Shown: positions 18,151 to 27,140, counted from the first letter of the stretch. The stretch is DNA of 64,000 bases from Paraburkholderia sp. BL10I2N1 (GCF_004361815.1 NZ_SNWA01000001.1:1302001-1366000); one strand, 5' to 3'. The notes: a model not told the origin generated them from the sequence alone. Program-made: numbers and translations.

Positions 18151-19011
18151 TTACTTCGCCTTCACGCGGCGCACGTGCTCTTCCAGCTCGGTGAACGACG
18201 GGCGTTCGGTCGAGAAGAGCACCTTGCGGCCGAACTCGACGGCGATCGCCGGCGCATAGCCGTTCAGGCTGGCGAGAATCGTCACCTTGATGCACTGGAA
18301 CATCTTGGTCGACTCGGTCACGCGCTGTTCAGCGACGCTCGCGAGCGGTCCGATCAGCCCGTAGGCAAGCAGAATCCCAAGGAAGGTGCCGACGAGCGCC
18401 TGGGCGATCATCTCGCCGAGCACGGCAGGCGGCTTGTCGGCGGACGCCATCGTGTGGACCACGCCCATCACGGCGGCGACGATCCCGAAGGCCGGCATCG
18501 CATCGCCGACCTTGGTGAGCGCGTGTGCCGGAGCCTCGCCTTCGTGATGGTGCGTTTCGATTTCCTCGTCCATGAGGCTTTCGATTTCGAACGCGTTCAT
18601 GTTGCCGCCGACCATCAGCCGCAGGTAGTCGGTCAGGAACTCGACGATATGCTGGTCCGCGAGGATCTTCGGATATTGGGTGAAGATCGGGCTCTTCGAC
18701 GGATCGTCGATGTCGGCCTCGAGCGTCAGGGTGCCTTCCTTGCGCGCTTTCGCGAGCAGCACGTACAGAAGCGCCATCAGCTCCATGTAGACGTCCTTGT
18801 TGTACTTGGCGCCCTTGAAGAGCGACGGGATCACGCGAAGCGTGGCCTTGATCGTCTTCATGCCGTTGCCGAGAATGAATGAGCCAACGCCCGCACCCAC
18901 GATCATCAGCACTTCGACGGGCTGCAACAGCGCGGCAAGGTGGCCGCCTTCCAGCACATAGCCGCCGAAGACGGACAACAGCGTTACGAGTGTTCCCACG
19001 AAAATCAACAC
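18151..19011 (-). CDS. motA: MotA, flagellar stator proton channel
   Basis: MotA forms the stator channel with MotB and contacts the rotor. About 286 residues: TM helices near 4-22 and 30-50, a cytoplasmic domain (about 60-165), and two further helices near 168-215 (PAFGIVAAVMGVVHTM). The GTG at 19011 gives MLIFVGTLVTLLSVFGGY, the standard MotA start. The longer ATG frame from 19164 would prepend a Pro-rich segment crossing the promoter, so it is rejected. A sigma28-type promoter lies 47 bases upstream. Confidence 0.95.
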   Translation of the reverse strand: MLIFVGTLVTLLSVFGGYVLEGGHLAALLQPVEVLMIVGAGVGSFILGNGMKTIKATLRVIPSLFKGAKYNKDVYMELMALLYVLLAKARKEGTLTLEADIDDPSKSPIFTQYPKILADQHIVEFLTDYLRLMVGGNMNAFEIESLMDEEIETHHHEGEAPAHALTKVGDAMPAFGIVAAVMGVVHTMASADKPPAVLGEMIAQALVGTFLGILLAYGLIGPLASVAEQRVTESTKMFQCIKVTILASLNGYAPAIAVEFGRKVLFSTERPSFTELEEHVRRVKAK

Positions 19012-19057
19012 TGCCGAGCCCTCACAAAGAAGCGACGGGAGACCGTCGTTAAACTGG

Positions 19058-19084
19058 TTTACGGCAGGCGGGCAGAAAACTTTG
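19058..19084 (-). promoter_or_regulatory. Sigma28 (FliA) promoter of motA-motB-che
   Basis: On the minus strand the sequence reads CAAAGTTT, eleven bases, GCCGTAAA, against the enteric FliA consensus TAAAGTTT-N11-GCCGATAA. Spacing is exact and 14 of 16 positions match. It is in the flhC-motA gap, where late-gene promoters of the motor/chemotaxis operon lie in other bacteria. Confidence 0.75.
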
Positions 19085-19173
19085 GGGGGAAAAGGGGCTG
19101 GCGCCCCCGGTGTATACCAGCGGAGCGCAGCAAGGCGCGGTGCGGCCTGCCGGGCAATCGGCAAGCCGCCGGT

Positions 19174-19737
19174 TCAGGCGACCAGCACCACATCGTCGGC
19201 GGCACGGGCTTTCGCGTCGGCGGCCTTTTTGGTCTTGCCCGCCCGCGAAGGCGGTTGACACAATCCGCAGACGAAACCGTGCCGCGGATCATGCGCATGC
19301 GCGACAAAATGCCCACGGCAGCGCGAGCAAGGCGTCATCTGCAGCATGCCGGAGTCGAAGAAGCGCACCAACGTCCATGCGCGCGTCAGGCTCAGCACAG
19401 GCTCGTCGCCCTGCAACTCGACGTGCTCCATATACAGCCGGTAGCTCTTCACAATCGACTGGATCGTCTCGCAGCCGCCCTGCACGCTCATGAACCGGTA
19501 GACGTTATAGAACAGCGACGAGTGGATGTTCGGCTGCCATGTCATGAACCAGTCGGTCGAGAAGGGCAACATGCCTTTGGGCGGCGACGCGCCCTTCAGC
19601 TCCTTGTAGAGCTTGATCAGCCGGTCACGCGACAGGCTCGTTTCCGCCTCGAGCAGTTGCAAACGCGCGCCGAGTTCGATCAGCTCGATTGCCAGGGTGA
19701 TTTCCCTGACTTCCATCACCACGCTTTTATGTGCCAT
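19174..19737 (-). CDS. flhC: FlhC, flagellar master regulator subunit
   Basis: FlhC binds DNA as part of the FlhD4C2 activator of flagellar operons. The 187-residue protein has the typical N-terminus (REITLAIELIELGARLQLLEAETSLSRDRL), the central LPFSTDWFMTW segment, and the zinc-binding cysteines TPCSRC and GFVCGLC (about 137-163). It follows flhD by 51 bases. Its targets probably include the elements upstream of flhB and flhF. Confidence 0.96.
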   Translation of the reverse strand: MAHKSVVMEVREITLAIELIELGARLQLLEAETSLSRDRLIKLYKELKGASPPKGMLPFSTDWFMTWQPNIHSSLFYNVYRFMSVQGGCETIQSIVKSYRLYMEHVELQGDEPVLSLTRAWTLVRFFDSGMLQMTPCSRCRGHFVAHAHDPRHGFVCGLCQPPSRAGKTKKAADAKARAADDVVLVA

Positions 19738-19788
19738 CCGCCTCTTGTCCCGCGATCCTGCTGGATTGAGTGAGGTGCGACGCGGGCG

Positions 19789-20109
19789 TCAACCGATCTG
19801 CTCGGTCGGCTGGCTCGCCATCAGGATCGCGGAATGGGCCTGGGCAATGACGCTCTGCTTGCCCTTGTCGGCAAGCGACGAAAGAATCGCGTGGTCATCG
19901 AACCTGAAGCGGCATAGCACCTGGTTCGATGCGGCCAGCTTGACAGTCTGCGCGAGCGACAGATTCGTCAGCACGTCGGCCAGCTGGTCTGAAATGCCCA
20001 TGCGGAACATCCCCATGGGCTTGTCCTCGCGAAGAAGGTGCTGGGCCAGCAACAGATAAGACAGGTTAACTTCTCTGATCTCACTGAGCATTTCGCTTGT
20101 TGCGCTCAT
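19789..20109 (-). CDS. flhD: FlhD, flagellar master regulator subunit
   Basis: FlhD is the allosteric partner of FlhC in the flagellar master activator. The 106-residue protein starts MSATSEMLSEIREVNLSYLL and contains LLAQHLLREDKPMGMFRMGI, the FlhD signature. Two consecutive ATG codons (20112 and 20109) follow a GGGGGA ribosome site; 20109 has the better spacing. The frame continuing to 20277 lies in the leader and lacks FlhD-like sequence. Confidence 0.94.
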   Translation of the reverse strand: MSATSEMLSEIREVNLSYLLLAQHLLREDKPMGMFRMGISDQLADVLTNLSLAQTVKLAASNQVLCRFRFDDHAILSSLADKGKQSVIAQAHSAILMASQPTEQIG

Positions 20110-20372
20110 CATTCCCCCGAGTCGATCTGGCTTGGTCTGGTCTTGCGGAAACGTTTGCTCGCTCGCATGCATAAAAAACGCACGAACGGCCCGTTTATGG
20201 TCTTGCCAGCATTGTGTCCAAAGGGAATACGAACGGAAATCGGAAAGACGCCCCGTCGTTCTGACGGAAAACTCCATTAATACTGTAAGAATTATTCCTA
20301 CAAACCGGACAACGTGGGGATTTTGCGGGGATTTTTGCCGCGCCGGGGCGGCGGAGAGAAGAATTCGCCGGG

Positions 20373-20400
20373 ATTATAGAGCGTTTTCATCACGCTGCAA
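20373..20400 (-). promoter_or_regulatory. Sigma70-like promoter of flhDC with a long leader
   Basis: The 620-base gap between flhD and the divergent glycosyltransferase holds no credible gene. On the minus strand TTGCAG (20395-20400), 16 bases, TATAAT (20373-20378) is a good sigma70 promoter match. It implies a leader of about 260 bases before flhD, a common place for post-transcriptional control of flhDC. A G/C-rich stretch (about 20325-20355) and an AT-rich stretch (20280-20300) lie inside the leader. Confidence 0.55.
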
Positions 20401-20729
20401 GATATGCGTGATAGATAGACCCGGGTTCTCGCCTGCTGCTCCGCACGATACCCTCCGAAGTGGCTGAACGCCTTTACTGGCAAGGGTTTTCCACCTCCGG
20501 TACAGCCCCGCTACAGGGTGTGTATCGCGCTGTAACAACATTAAGCGTTTGAAAAATACCTCGAAATGCTGCGGCCGATCCTGATAATGGACTGTCAGGG
20601 ATAACCCGATCCGGTTCGGGCATGTTCCTCGTGTGGCGACCAAAAGAAGCTCACCCGCCCGACCAGGCTTTTGCGTGTCGCTCGACCTGAACGCCGCGAC
20701 GCGAAGCCTTTCTGAACTAGGAGAACCGC

Positions 20730-21794
20730 ATGCGAATTGCACAGATTGCGCCGCTTTATGAAGCTGTCCCGCCGAAATTTTACGGCGGCACGGAGCGCGT
20801 TGTGTCCTACCTCACCGAAGCGCTTGTCGATCTCGGCCACGATGTGACGCTCTTCGCAAGCGGCGATTCGGTCACTTCGGCGGATCTCGAAGCCTGCTGG
20901 CCGCGCGCGCTGCGTCTCGATCCGACGGTGCGCGACGCGATGGCACCGCACGTGTTGATGATGGAGCAAGTACGCCAGGTCGCCCACAAGTTCGATGTGC
21001 TGCACTTCCATCTCGACTACCTGCCCTTTCCGCTGTTCTCTACACTCGACACGCCGTTTGTCACCACGCTGCACGGGCGTCTCGATCTGCCAGAACTGCA
21101 GCCGGTGTTCGACGCGTTCTCCAACGCCCCGGTGGTGTCGATTTCCGATTCGCAACGGCAGCCGCTGCCGCAGGCGAACTGGCTCAACACGATCTATCAC
21201 GGGCTGCCGGAGCAGTTGCTGACGCCGCAAGCCCACAAAGTGCCGGAGTATCTGGCGTTCCTCGGCCGTATCTGTCCTGAGAAACGCGTCGATACAGCCA
21301 TCAGGATCGCTGCCCAGAGCGGCCTGCCGCTGAAGATCGCCGCCAAGGTGGACAAGGCCGACGAGGAATACTTCAAGACGGAAATCGAACCACTGCTGTC
21401 GCAGGCGCACGTCGAGTTCGTCGGCGAGATCACCGAAGCGCAGAAGCCCGAGTTTCTGTCGGGCGCGAAGGCACTGCTGTTTCCTATCGACTGGTCGGAG
21501 CCGTTCGGGCTTGTGATGATCGAGTCGATGGCATGCGGTGCGCCGGTAATTGCGTTCAACCGCGGCTCGGTGCCCGAGGTGATCGACCACGGCGTAACCG
21601 GCTTCATCTGCGAAGACGTGCAAGGCGCGGTCGCGGCGCTGCAGCGGATCGACGAACTATCGCGCAGCGAAATTCGCGCGCAGTTCGAACGCCGCTTCAG
21701 CTCGAAAACGATGGCGCAGAATTACGTGGACGGCTATACGGCACTCGTGGAAGAATGCCGCCGCCCGATACTGCGTCGCGTAGCGGTCGGCTAG
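20730..21794 (+). CDS. GT4-family glycosyltransferase
   Basis: This is a cytosolic GT-B fold glycosyltransferase of 354 residues. It begins MRIAQIAPLYEAVPPKFYGG with the glycine loop for nucleotide-sugar binding, and has the E-x7-E motif in the C-terminal domain (EPFGLVMIESMACGAPVIA, about 252-270). A good AGGAG site precedes the ATG. It stands alone, divergent from flhDC and ended by a strong hairpin at 21876-21906, so the acceptor cannot be inferred from neighbours. Family confidence is high, substrate unknown. Confidence 0.88.
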   Translation: MRIAQIAPLYEAVPPKFYGGTERVVSYLTEALVDLGHDVTLFASGDSVTSADLEACWPRALRLDPTVRDAMAPHVLMMEQVRQVAHKFDVLHFHLDYLPFPLFSTLDTPFVTTLHGRLDLPELQPVFDAFSNAPVVSISDSQRQPLPQANWLNTIYHGLPEQLLTPQAHKVPEYLAFLGRICPEKRVDTAIRIAAQSGLPLKIAAKVDKADEEYFKTEIEPLLSQAHVEFVGEITEAQKPEFLSGAKALLFPIDWSEPFGLVMIESMACGAPVIAFNRGSVPEVIDHGVTGFICEDVQGAVAALQRIDELSRSEIRAQFERRFSSKTMAQNYVDGYTALVEECRRPILRRVAVG

Positions 21795-21875
21795 GCGCTG
21801 AGCGCTAATTGCGCGTAACTTTGTCAGGTGAATCGTTTGCGCGATTCGAAAATTGCTAAAACCACCTGCCATCGA

Positions 21876-21906
21876 CAAAAAGGCTGCCTTTAAAGGCAGC
21901 TTTTTT
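21876..21906. terminator. Bidirectional intrinsic terminator
   Basis: The perfect palindrome GCTGCCTTTAAAGGCAGC (21883-21900) is flanked by AAAAA on the left and TTTTTT on the right. It can end transcription of the plus-strand glycosyltransferase and of the converging H-NS gene. Confidence 0.9.
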
Positions 21907-21980
21907 ATTGACGCAAAAGAGGCACAAAAAAGATTGATTTGCCCCACATGCCTTCAGAGAGCTTTCACACCGTCGGTTGA

Positions 21981-22280
21981 TTACGGCTCGATCAGGAACC
22001 GCTCGCGATTCTTGCCCGCGATCCATTTGGGCGGCTTGCCCCGGCCGCTCCACGTACTGCCCGTCTTCGGATCCTGATAGCGCGGCGGCAGCGGCGCCTT
22101 CTTTGGAGGCCGCCCACGCCGCGCTGCCACGGCAAATCCGAGGTCCTGGGCGGACAGACCGTACTCGACGATCTTGCTCCGGATCTCGGCGATGACGTTC
22201 ACGAGTTCAGTGCGCCGCGCTTCCTCGGCCTGCGCCTGGAGCTTCGCAATCTGAGCCTTCAGATCTGCGTATTGTGACAT
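21981..22280 (-). CDS. H-NS-family nucleoid-associated protein
   Basis: This is a 99-residue H-NS/MvaT-type DNA-binding protein. An N-terminal coiled coil (about 1-45; LKAQIAKLQAQAEEARR) mediates oligomerisation. A basic linker carries RRGRPPKK, an AT-hook-like motif. The C-terminal core has the H-NS DNA-binding signature TWSGRGKPPKW (about 75-85). Such proteins silence AT-rich DNA. The divergent intergenic region upstream is AT-rich and could be a site of autoregulation. Several paralogues per genome are usual, so no symbol is assigned. Confidence 0.92.
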   Translation of the reverse strand: MSQYADLKAQIAKLQAQAEEARRTELVNVIAEIRSKIVEYGLSAQDLGFAVAARRGRPPKKAPLPPRYQDPKTGSTWSGRGKPPKWIAGKNRERFLIEP

Positions 22281-22337
22281 TTTGGTCTCTGCCCTTTTCT
22301 AGGTGTCATTCGATCGGAGATTAGCTGCAAATAAAGA

Positions 22338-22354
22338 AATTCGCAATGCGAATT
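22338..22354. promoter_or_regulatory. 17-base inverted repeat in the hns/aqpZ divergent region
   Basis: AATTCGCA-A-TGCGAATT is a perfect 8+1+8 inverted repeat in the 313-base gap between the H-NS gene and aqpZ. No T-run follows, so an operator is more likely than a terminator. The rest of the gap is AT-rich and holds no gene. The binding protein is unknown. Confidence 0.5.
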
Positions 22355-22593
22355 ACACCCGCATATCAAGAAATCCTCTGATAATAATTAAGCGATGGGT
22401 GACTTATAAATCGTGTGACTCTTTCTCCGAAATAATCGAAGTGACCTGCTCGGATTTGACAATTCTTGACCACGTTGCGTTGATCGTTTGTCTAGAATCG
22501 GGCAGGGCGGTGCGCATCGGTAGGTTGCCGCGCCGCTTCCCGTCTCGAACTTTTTCGGGCGAATTTTTCAGGCGAATTTTCAGGAATACGTAT

Positions 22594-23325
22594 ATGCAGT
22601 TGTCAAAACGTGTCGCAGCCGAGCTCTTCGGCACTTTCTGGCTGGTGCTCGGCGGCTGCGGCAGCGCCGTGCTTGCCGCCAGCTTCACCGGGCCGGCCCA
22701 TGGGCTAGGCATCGGCTTCGTGGGCGTTTCGCTCGCATTCGGCCTTACCGTCCTGACGATGGCCTACGCCATCGGTCACATTTCCGGATGTCATCTGAAT
22801 CCGGCGGTGAGTGTCGGCCTGACGGTTGCCGGCCGCTTTCCGGCACGGGATCTCGTGCCGTACATCGTGGCGCAGGTCGTCGGCGCAGTGCTCGGCGCCT
22901 TCGTGCTCTCGTTGATCGCGTCGGGCAAGCCCGGTTTTGATCTCGTAGCCAGCGGGTTCGCCAGCAATGGTTACGGCGATCGTTCCCCGGGCCACTACTC
23001 AATGATTTCCGCGTTCATCTGCGAGGTCGTGATGACGGGTTTCTTCCTGTTCGTGATCCTCGGTGCAACGGATCGCCGCGCACCCGCCGGTTTTGCGCCT
23101 ATCGCCATCGGCTTCTGCCTCACGCTCATCCATCTGATATCAATTCCGGTCACCAATACGTCCGTCAATCCAGCGCGTTCCACTGGGCCAGCGCTCTTCG
23201 TAGGTGGCGCCGCGGTCGACCAGTTGTGGCTGTTCTGGATCGCGCCGCTTCTCGGCGCTGTGATCGCTGGCGTGGTGTATCCGCTCGTTGCGGATCAACG
23301 CCAGACCGCCCCGGTTTTGAACTAA
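22594..23325 (+). CDS. aqpZ: Aquaporin Z, water channel
   Basis: This is an inner-membrane water channel of the MIP family, 243 residues, six TM helices and two half-helices with the NPA motifs HLNPAVSVG (about 63-71) and [13 protein letters not shown] (about 185-197). The selectivity-filter region is aquaporin-like (AqpZ) rather than glycerol-facilitator-like. The ATG at 22594 ([18 protein letters not shown]) matches the family start; the reading frame extends further upstream into AT-rich non-coding DNA. Confidence 0.95.
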   Translation: MQLSKRVAAELFGTFWLVLGGCGSAVLAASFTGPAHGLGIGFVGVSLAFGLTVLTMAYAIGHISGCHLNPAVSVGLTVAGRFPARDLVPYIVAQVVGAVLGAFVLSLIASGKPGFDLVASGFASNGYGDRSPGHYSMISAFICEVVMTGFFLFVILGATDRRAPAGFAPIAIGFCLTLIHLISIPVTNTSVNPARSTGPALFVGGAAVDQLWLFWIAPLLGAVIAGVVYPLVADQRQTAPVLN

Positions 23326-23379
23326 GACCACATTTCTCTGATGTCTGCTTGTCGGGCGGACATCACGATCTGAATCCGT

Positions 23380-23403
23380 GAACGGGCGCATCGGCGCCCG
23401 TTC
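23380..23403 (+). terminator. Hairpin after aqpZ
   Basis: GAACGGGCGC-ATCG-GCGCCCGTTC is a perfect 10-base stem with a four-base loop, 55 bases past the aqpZ stop. The following bases (TGCTTGC) are only weakly T-rich, so this may be a weak terminator or an RNA-stability hairpin. Confidence 0.5.
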
Positions 23404-23478
23404 TGCTTGCTACGCTGTCTGCGCAACGGTTCGCGAGAATGGGAAAGGCAATCGCAAAAATTAATGAATGGCACAAAT

Positions 23479-23493
23479 GTAAGCGTCGCTTAC
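23479..23493. promoter_or_regulatory. Inverted repeat upstream of the small secreted protein gene
   Basis: GTAAGC-GTC-GCTTAC is a perfect 6+3+6 palindrome; a related half-site GCAAGCGTCG follows about seven bases later. It lies about 240 bases before the gene at 23734 in an otherwise gene-free stretch (23404-23733). It looks like a regulator operator. Confidence 0.45.
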
Positions 23494-23733
23494 CTTGATG
23501 CAAGCGTCGCGGCCCGACGACCTCGCACCCGCTCTGTGCGTACTGGTTGAACCCGTTGAAGGACGAGCGATGCACCGCTTGTCGATGTATCTCGCAACGG
23601 CTCCTGCGGACCGCACCATTTGCGCAGCTTGCATCGACGCTTGCACTCCGTAACATCTCGTCGCAGTCGAACCCTTCCCGGATGCGTAGATTGAACCTGT
23701 GCGACAACTATGTCGCGAGACAGGGGAAGAACC

Positions 23734-24051
23734 ATGAAACGCATCGTTACTCATCTGCTTGTTGCTGCAGGTCTTGCCGCCGGCGCGTGCGGTGTCGCCG
23801 AGGCACATACGGATCTGAACATCGGTCTCTCGCTAGGCGCTCCTGCGCCGGTCTATGTACAGCCGACACCGGTCTATGCAGCGCCCCAACCGGTATACGA
23901 TCATCCCGGCTGGAATCGCGGTGGCTGGGACCACCGTGGCTGGGAGCAGCAGCACTGGGACCGTGGTGACCATCGCCGCTACGACAATGAACGCAACGAT
24001 CGTGGCGGCTGGGACGCTCGCGGGGACCGTGGCTACGGCTGGCACGGATAA
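23734..24051 (+). CDS. Small secreted Pro/Trp/Arg/Gly-rich protein
   Basis: This is a 105-residue protein with a clear signal peptide (MKRIVTHLLVAAGLAAGACG, cleavage near AEA-HT). The mature part starts with PVYVQPTPVYAAPQPVYD, a PXPV-type repeat seen in short exported betaproteobacterial proteins, then a tail of Gly-Trp-Asp-Arg/His repeats ending GYGWHG. The ATG at 23734 follows AGGGGAAG. Function unknown; an envelope or stress role is typical of such repeats but not shown here. Confidence 0.7.
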   Translation: MKRIVTHLLVAAGLAAGACGVAEAHTDLNIGLSLGAPAPVYVQPTPVYAAPQPVYDHPGWNRGGWDHRGWEQQHWDRGDHRRYDNERNDRGGWDARGDRGYGWHG

Positions 24052-24165
24052 GCGGCTCGATCGCGCACACGGCGGCGGTTGGTTCCACGGCTGATCGCCG
24101 CCGCAAGCCGGCTTGCGTGGCGCGGTGAGTGTCGCTGCGTCACACCAGTTCAGGTATCGGGAGAC

Positions 24166-24987
24166 CTATGAGGTCACCGCGCCGTCCATCGCAAACAGCT
24201 TGCGCAGATGATGAGCAACGCCCGCCTCGAAGTTGTTGCCGATACGCGGCACGTTCGGCAGACGCGTGATGAGATCAGGATTGGCGTTGTTCATCATGAA
24301 CGGATGCCCAGCCGTTTCGAGCAGATCGATATCATTCATATTGTCGCCGAACGCGACGCAGCGGGCCGCCTCGATGCCGAGACGGTCCAGCACGACCTGC
24401 AGTGCGCGCCCTTTCGATACATTCGCTGTCATCACCTCAAGACAGTCGGGTAGCGAATAGGTCACATAGAGCTTGTCGCCAAACTCGCGCTCGAGATTCG
24501 CTGCGACCTGCGCCAGATCACCAGGCTCACCGATATAAAGCACCTTCGCGATATCGCTGCCATCGTGCTGACGAAGGTTCGTCACTTCATACGTGAAGCC
24601 CGAATCCTGATGGAAGCGCAGGAGTTCTGGCGCATGGCGATCGATGAGCCATGCCTCGTCGGCGAAGAGATTCACGATCACCCGCCCGTGTTCGCCGGCG
24701 ACGTGCGGATGCACGAGGCGCCGCACGATGTCCGGCGGCAGATCGCTTGCGTGGATCAATGCGTTGTCCGGCCCATGCACCCGTGCACCGTTCGACGTAA
24801 CCAGATAGGGGCGGATGCCGAGCACATCGCGGATTCCGGCGACGTCGCAGAAATGGCGTCCCGTCGCGATCACGAAATGCATACCCTGCGCCTCCAGCGC
24901 GCGCACTGTGGATACGGTGAACGGATCGACCTGGTGGTCGCTGTTGAGGAGAGTTCCGTCAAGATCGGTGGCGATGACTTTATACAT
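24166..24987 (-). CDS. Cof-type HAD-IIB phosphatase
   Basis: This is a 273-residue haloacid-dehalogenase phosphatase of the Cof/YidA type, which hydrolyse sugar phosphates and similar metabolites. Motif I is ATDLDGTLLNS (nucleophile Asp8), motif II VIATGRH, motif III lysine in NVSKGRAL, and motif IV GDNMNDIDLL. The C2B cap lies between about 85 and 195. A sugar kinase gene lies immediately upstream (25023-25949, gap 35 bases), so the pair may handle sugar phosphates; the substrate is unknown. Confidence 0.9.
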   Translation of the reverse strand: MYKVIATDLDGTLLNSDHQVDPFTVSTVRALEAQGMHFVIATGRHFCDVAGIRDVLGIRPYLVTSNGARVHGPDNALIHASDLPPDIVRRLVHPHVAGEHGRVIVNLFADEAWLIDRHAPELLRFHQDSGFTYEVTNLRQHDGSDIAKVLYIGEPGDLAQVAANLEREFGDKLYVTYSLPDCLEVMTANVSKGRALQVVLDRLGIEAARCVAFGDNMNDIDLLETAGHPFMMNNANPDLITRLPNVPRIGNNFEAGVAHHLRKLFAMDGAVTS

Positions 24988-25022
24988 TTCGCAGGCAGCC
25001 GGGCAGCATCAGAGGAGCTATT

Positions 25023-25949
25023 TTAGCGTTCAATCGCGTCACCCCTAACGCCCGTTGCGCCGCTGGATGTCGACAAGAGGTGCGCCGCTTCACGCTGTGC
25101 GAGCTGAAGGGCGCCGTGGGCCGAATCGGCGAGCGGCGCGCGCAGCCGGGGACGATACGATTGCGGCACATACGACCGCAGCGGCTCGCCCAGGCCGCCG
25201 CACAGCGCGACAGGAAGTGTTCCGGACGGGTCGAGTGCGTCGATCATTTTCGCGATCTCGACGCCCGCCTCGCCTAGCAAACGGGCTGCGAACGGATGCC
25301 CGCTGTGCGCGAGCACAATGGGCGCAAGGCCCGCATAGGCAGTCTGGTTAGCCTCGCACAGCCATACGATCAGGTTGTCCCTGTCGCTGGCGCCGACGTG
25401 TTCGAGGAGAGCCTGCGAAAACGCGTCGTGCGCCACCCGGCTATCAAGTGCGTGCTGCGCGTGAACGATGGCGCGCAATCCCAACCAGGCACCGCTTGCC
25501 TCGTCGCCGGACGGAAACCCGTAGCCGCTCGCGATGCGCCACGGTCCTTCGCCATCGGCCGACGCCGCCACGCTTCCCGTTCCGAGCGCCACGACCACGC
25601 CATGCGCTTCGCCGTGCGCGCCGAGGAGCGTGGTGTACGCGTCGCTTTCGACGACAAGGCCCGCGAGTGCGGGCGCGTGCGCGCGGAAGGCGGCGAGCCA
25701 GTCACGGTTGTTCACGCCCGCCAGTCCACAACCGAGCACACAACGCGACCAGTCGAATTCGCATCCGGCGCGCATGAACGCGTCGCGACACGCGGACTCG
25801 ATGGACTGCCACGCGCGTTGGACACCGAGTCCGAGCCCAGATGGACCACCCGTAGCCTGTGCGAGTTCTGCGCCACGCAGATCGCCGAGCACTAGCCTCG
25901 TGCCCGACCCACCGCCGTCGACACCGATGAGGAAATAGTCTTGAGTCAT
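25023..25949 (-). CDS. BadF/BcrA-type ATPase, N-acetylglucosamine kinase-like
   Basis: This is a 308-residue protein of the ASKHA fold. The phosphate-1 loop is GVDGGGSGTRLVLGD near the N-terminus; GCGLAGVN, ALGTGSVA (phosphate-2) and ALCGGLGEPL (adenosine motif) follow. This architecture is shared by GlcNAc and glucosamine kinases. The ATG at 25949 starts MTQDYFLIGVDGGG; upstream frame extension to 26279 crosses the tag promoter region and is rejected. It is probably co-transcribed with the HAD phosphatase. The sugar is not determined. Confidence 0.85.
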   Translation of the reverse strand: MTQDYFLIGVDGGGSGTRLVLGDLRGAELAQATGGPSGLGLGVQRAWQSIESACRDAFMRAGCEFDWSRCVLGCGLAGVNNRDWLAAFRAHAPALAGLVVESDAYTTLLGAHGEAHGVVVALGTGSVAASADGEGPWRIASGYGFPSGDEASGAWLGLRAIVHAQHALDSRVAHDAFSQALLEHVGASDRDNLIVWLCEANQTAYAGLAPIVLAHSGHPFAARLLGEAGVEIAKMIDALDPSGTLPVALCGGLGEPLRSYVPQSYRPRLRAPLADSAHGALQLAQREAAHLLSTSSGATGVRGDAIER

Positions 25950-26124
25950 CGAAATGCATTCGTTTGAGTAAGTGCTGCAAAGCGTATCGGGTTCGCCTCG
26001 ATCCGGCAATCGGCCGTCTGGCCAGGTGGCGGCGCGCATCTGTTCGGCTATTCTTGCGTAGCCGTGTCGGCGGCGACACACACGCACAAAATCTCCTTCA
26101 CATCCCACCCGCAGGAGCCGGAAA

Positions 26125-26721
26125 GTGACACAGCGATGCAACTGGGCAACGAGCGAAGCACTCGCGCAGTACCACGATAGCGAATGGGGCGTTCCCTCAC
26201 GAAACGACCAGCACCTGTTCGAAATGCTCGTGCTGGAAGGCGCACAGGCCGGATTGTCCTGGTCGACTATCCTGAACAAGCGTGAAGGTTACCGTCGCGC
26301 GTTCGCAGACTTCGATATCGACAAGGTCGCACGCTTCACGCCCAAACAGATCGACGCACTGGTGCTGGACGCCGCCATCGTGCGCCATCGCGGGAAACTC
26401 GAGTCGGCTGTCACCAATGCGCGCGCCGTGCAGCAGATCCAGGAGGAGCACGGCTCGCTTGCCAATTTTGTGTGGTCCTTCGTCGACCAGACCCCACTCC
26501 AGAACAACTGGGCGTCGTACAAGGAGGCGCCGGCGTCGACAGAGATTTCAGACGCTCTCAGCAAGGCGCTGAAACGATACGGCTGCAAGTTCGTCGGGAC
26601 GACGATTTGCTACTCGCTCATGCAAGCCATCGGCATGGTCAACGATCATGAACAGACCTGCGAGTGCCGCGCTCGGTGTGCCTCGCTCGGCAAAAAAGGG
26701 CGCAAACGCACGGTAGCTTGA
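26125..26721 (+). CDS. tag: DNA-3-methyladenine glycosylase I
   Basis: Tag removes 3-methyladenine from alkylated DNA. The 198-residue protein starts at a GTG (26125) after CAGGAG and reads RCNWATSEALAQYHDSEWG, the Tag signature with the zinc Cys and His; the partner ligands are in NDHEQTCECR near residue 175. The helix-hairpin core (LEGAQAGLSWSTILNKREGY) is intact. The length matches E. coli Tag plus a short basic tail. It is a stand-alone repair gene. Confidence 0.94.
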   Translation: MTQRCNWATSEALAQYHDSEWGVPSRNDQHLFEMLVLEGAQAGLSWSTILNKREGYRRAFADFDIDKVARFTPKQIDALVLDAAIVRHRGKLESAVTNARAVQQIQEEHGSLANFVWSFVDQTPLQNNWASYKEAPASTEISDALSKALKRYGCKFVGTTICYSLMQAIGMVNDHEQTCECRARCASLGKKGRKRTVA

Positions 26722-27140
26722 AAAATGACGATCCGTGTCACCGTCCCATTTTATGCAGTTGCTTACGGGTTATTCCCGATGCTCGGGAAATCCCGTCTCC
26801 CCAAGGCCACCTCCCGAAGCCCCTATGCAGAAGGCTCTGCAATGTACAGCTTCGCTGCAAGCGACTTCGCTTCATGTCAAAATTGCGCGCCCGCAAAACC
26901 GGCCGCTACGTTTTTCCCGCTCTGGGTCGTTATTGGGGTACTAAAGAATGTCGGGGCGACGTCTCCCCGAGCAGTTCCCAATCGTTGCCAGTTGCCACAG
27001 CGGCGGGCAGCGAGCCGCGTTCTCTAAAGGGGGCGGCAGTTTTGGGCGTTTCCGGCCTTGTTTGTTGCGCCACACCAGACCCGGCTGACATTACACTCGA
27101 ATAGAACAACCGCTGCGCTTCGCGCAGGGGCATCCGTCAC
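26722..27140. other. Intergenic stretch with no convincing gene
   Basis: Between tag and the frameshifted gene, short frames of up to 146 codons exist, but none has family features, a good ribosome site or sensible composition. Two inverted repeats are visible: TTCCCGA-TGC-TCGGGAA (about 26772-26788) and CGGGG/CCCCG around 26960. The first could serve as the tag terminator although no T-run follows. Confidence 0.5.

Noticed and set aside
16008-18194. 728-codon plus-strand frame across cheA, cheY-like and motB
   Set aside because: Covers three well-supported minus-strand genes and their gaps; composition is that of an antisense shadow.
26725-27104. Frames of 100 and 146 codons between tag and the frameshifted gene
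   Set aside because: No ribosome site, no recognisable motif, and the two frames overlap each other in different phases.
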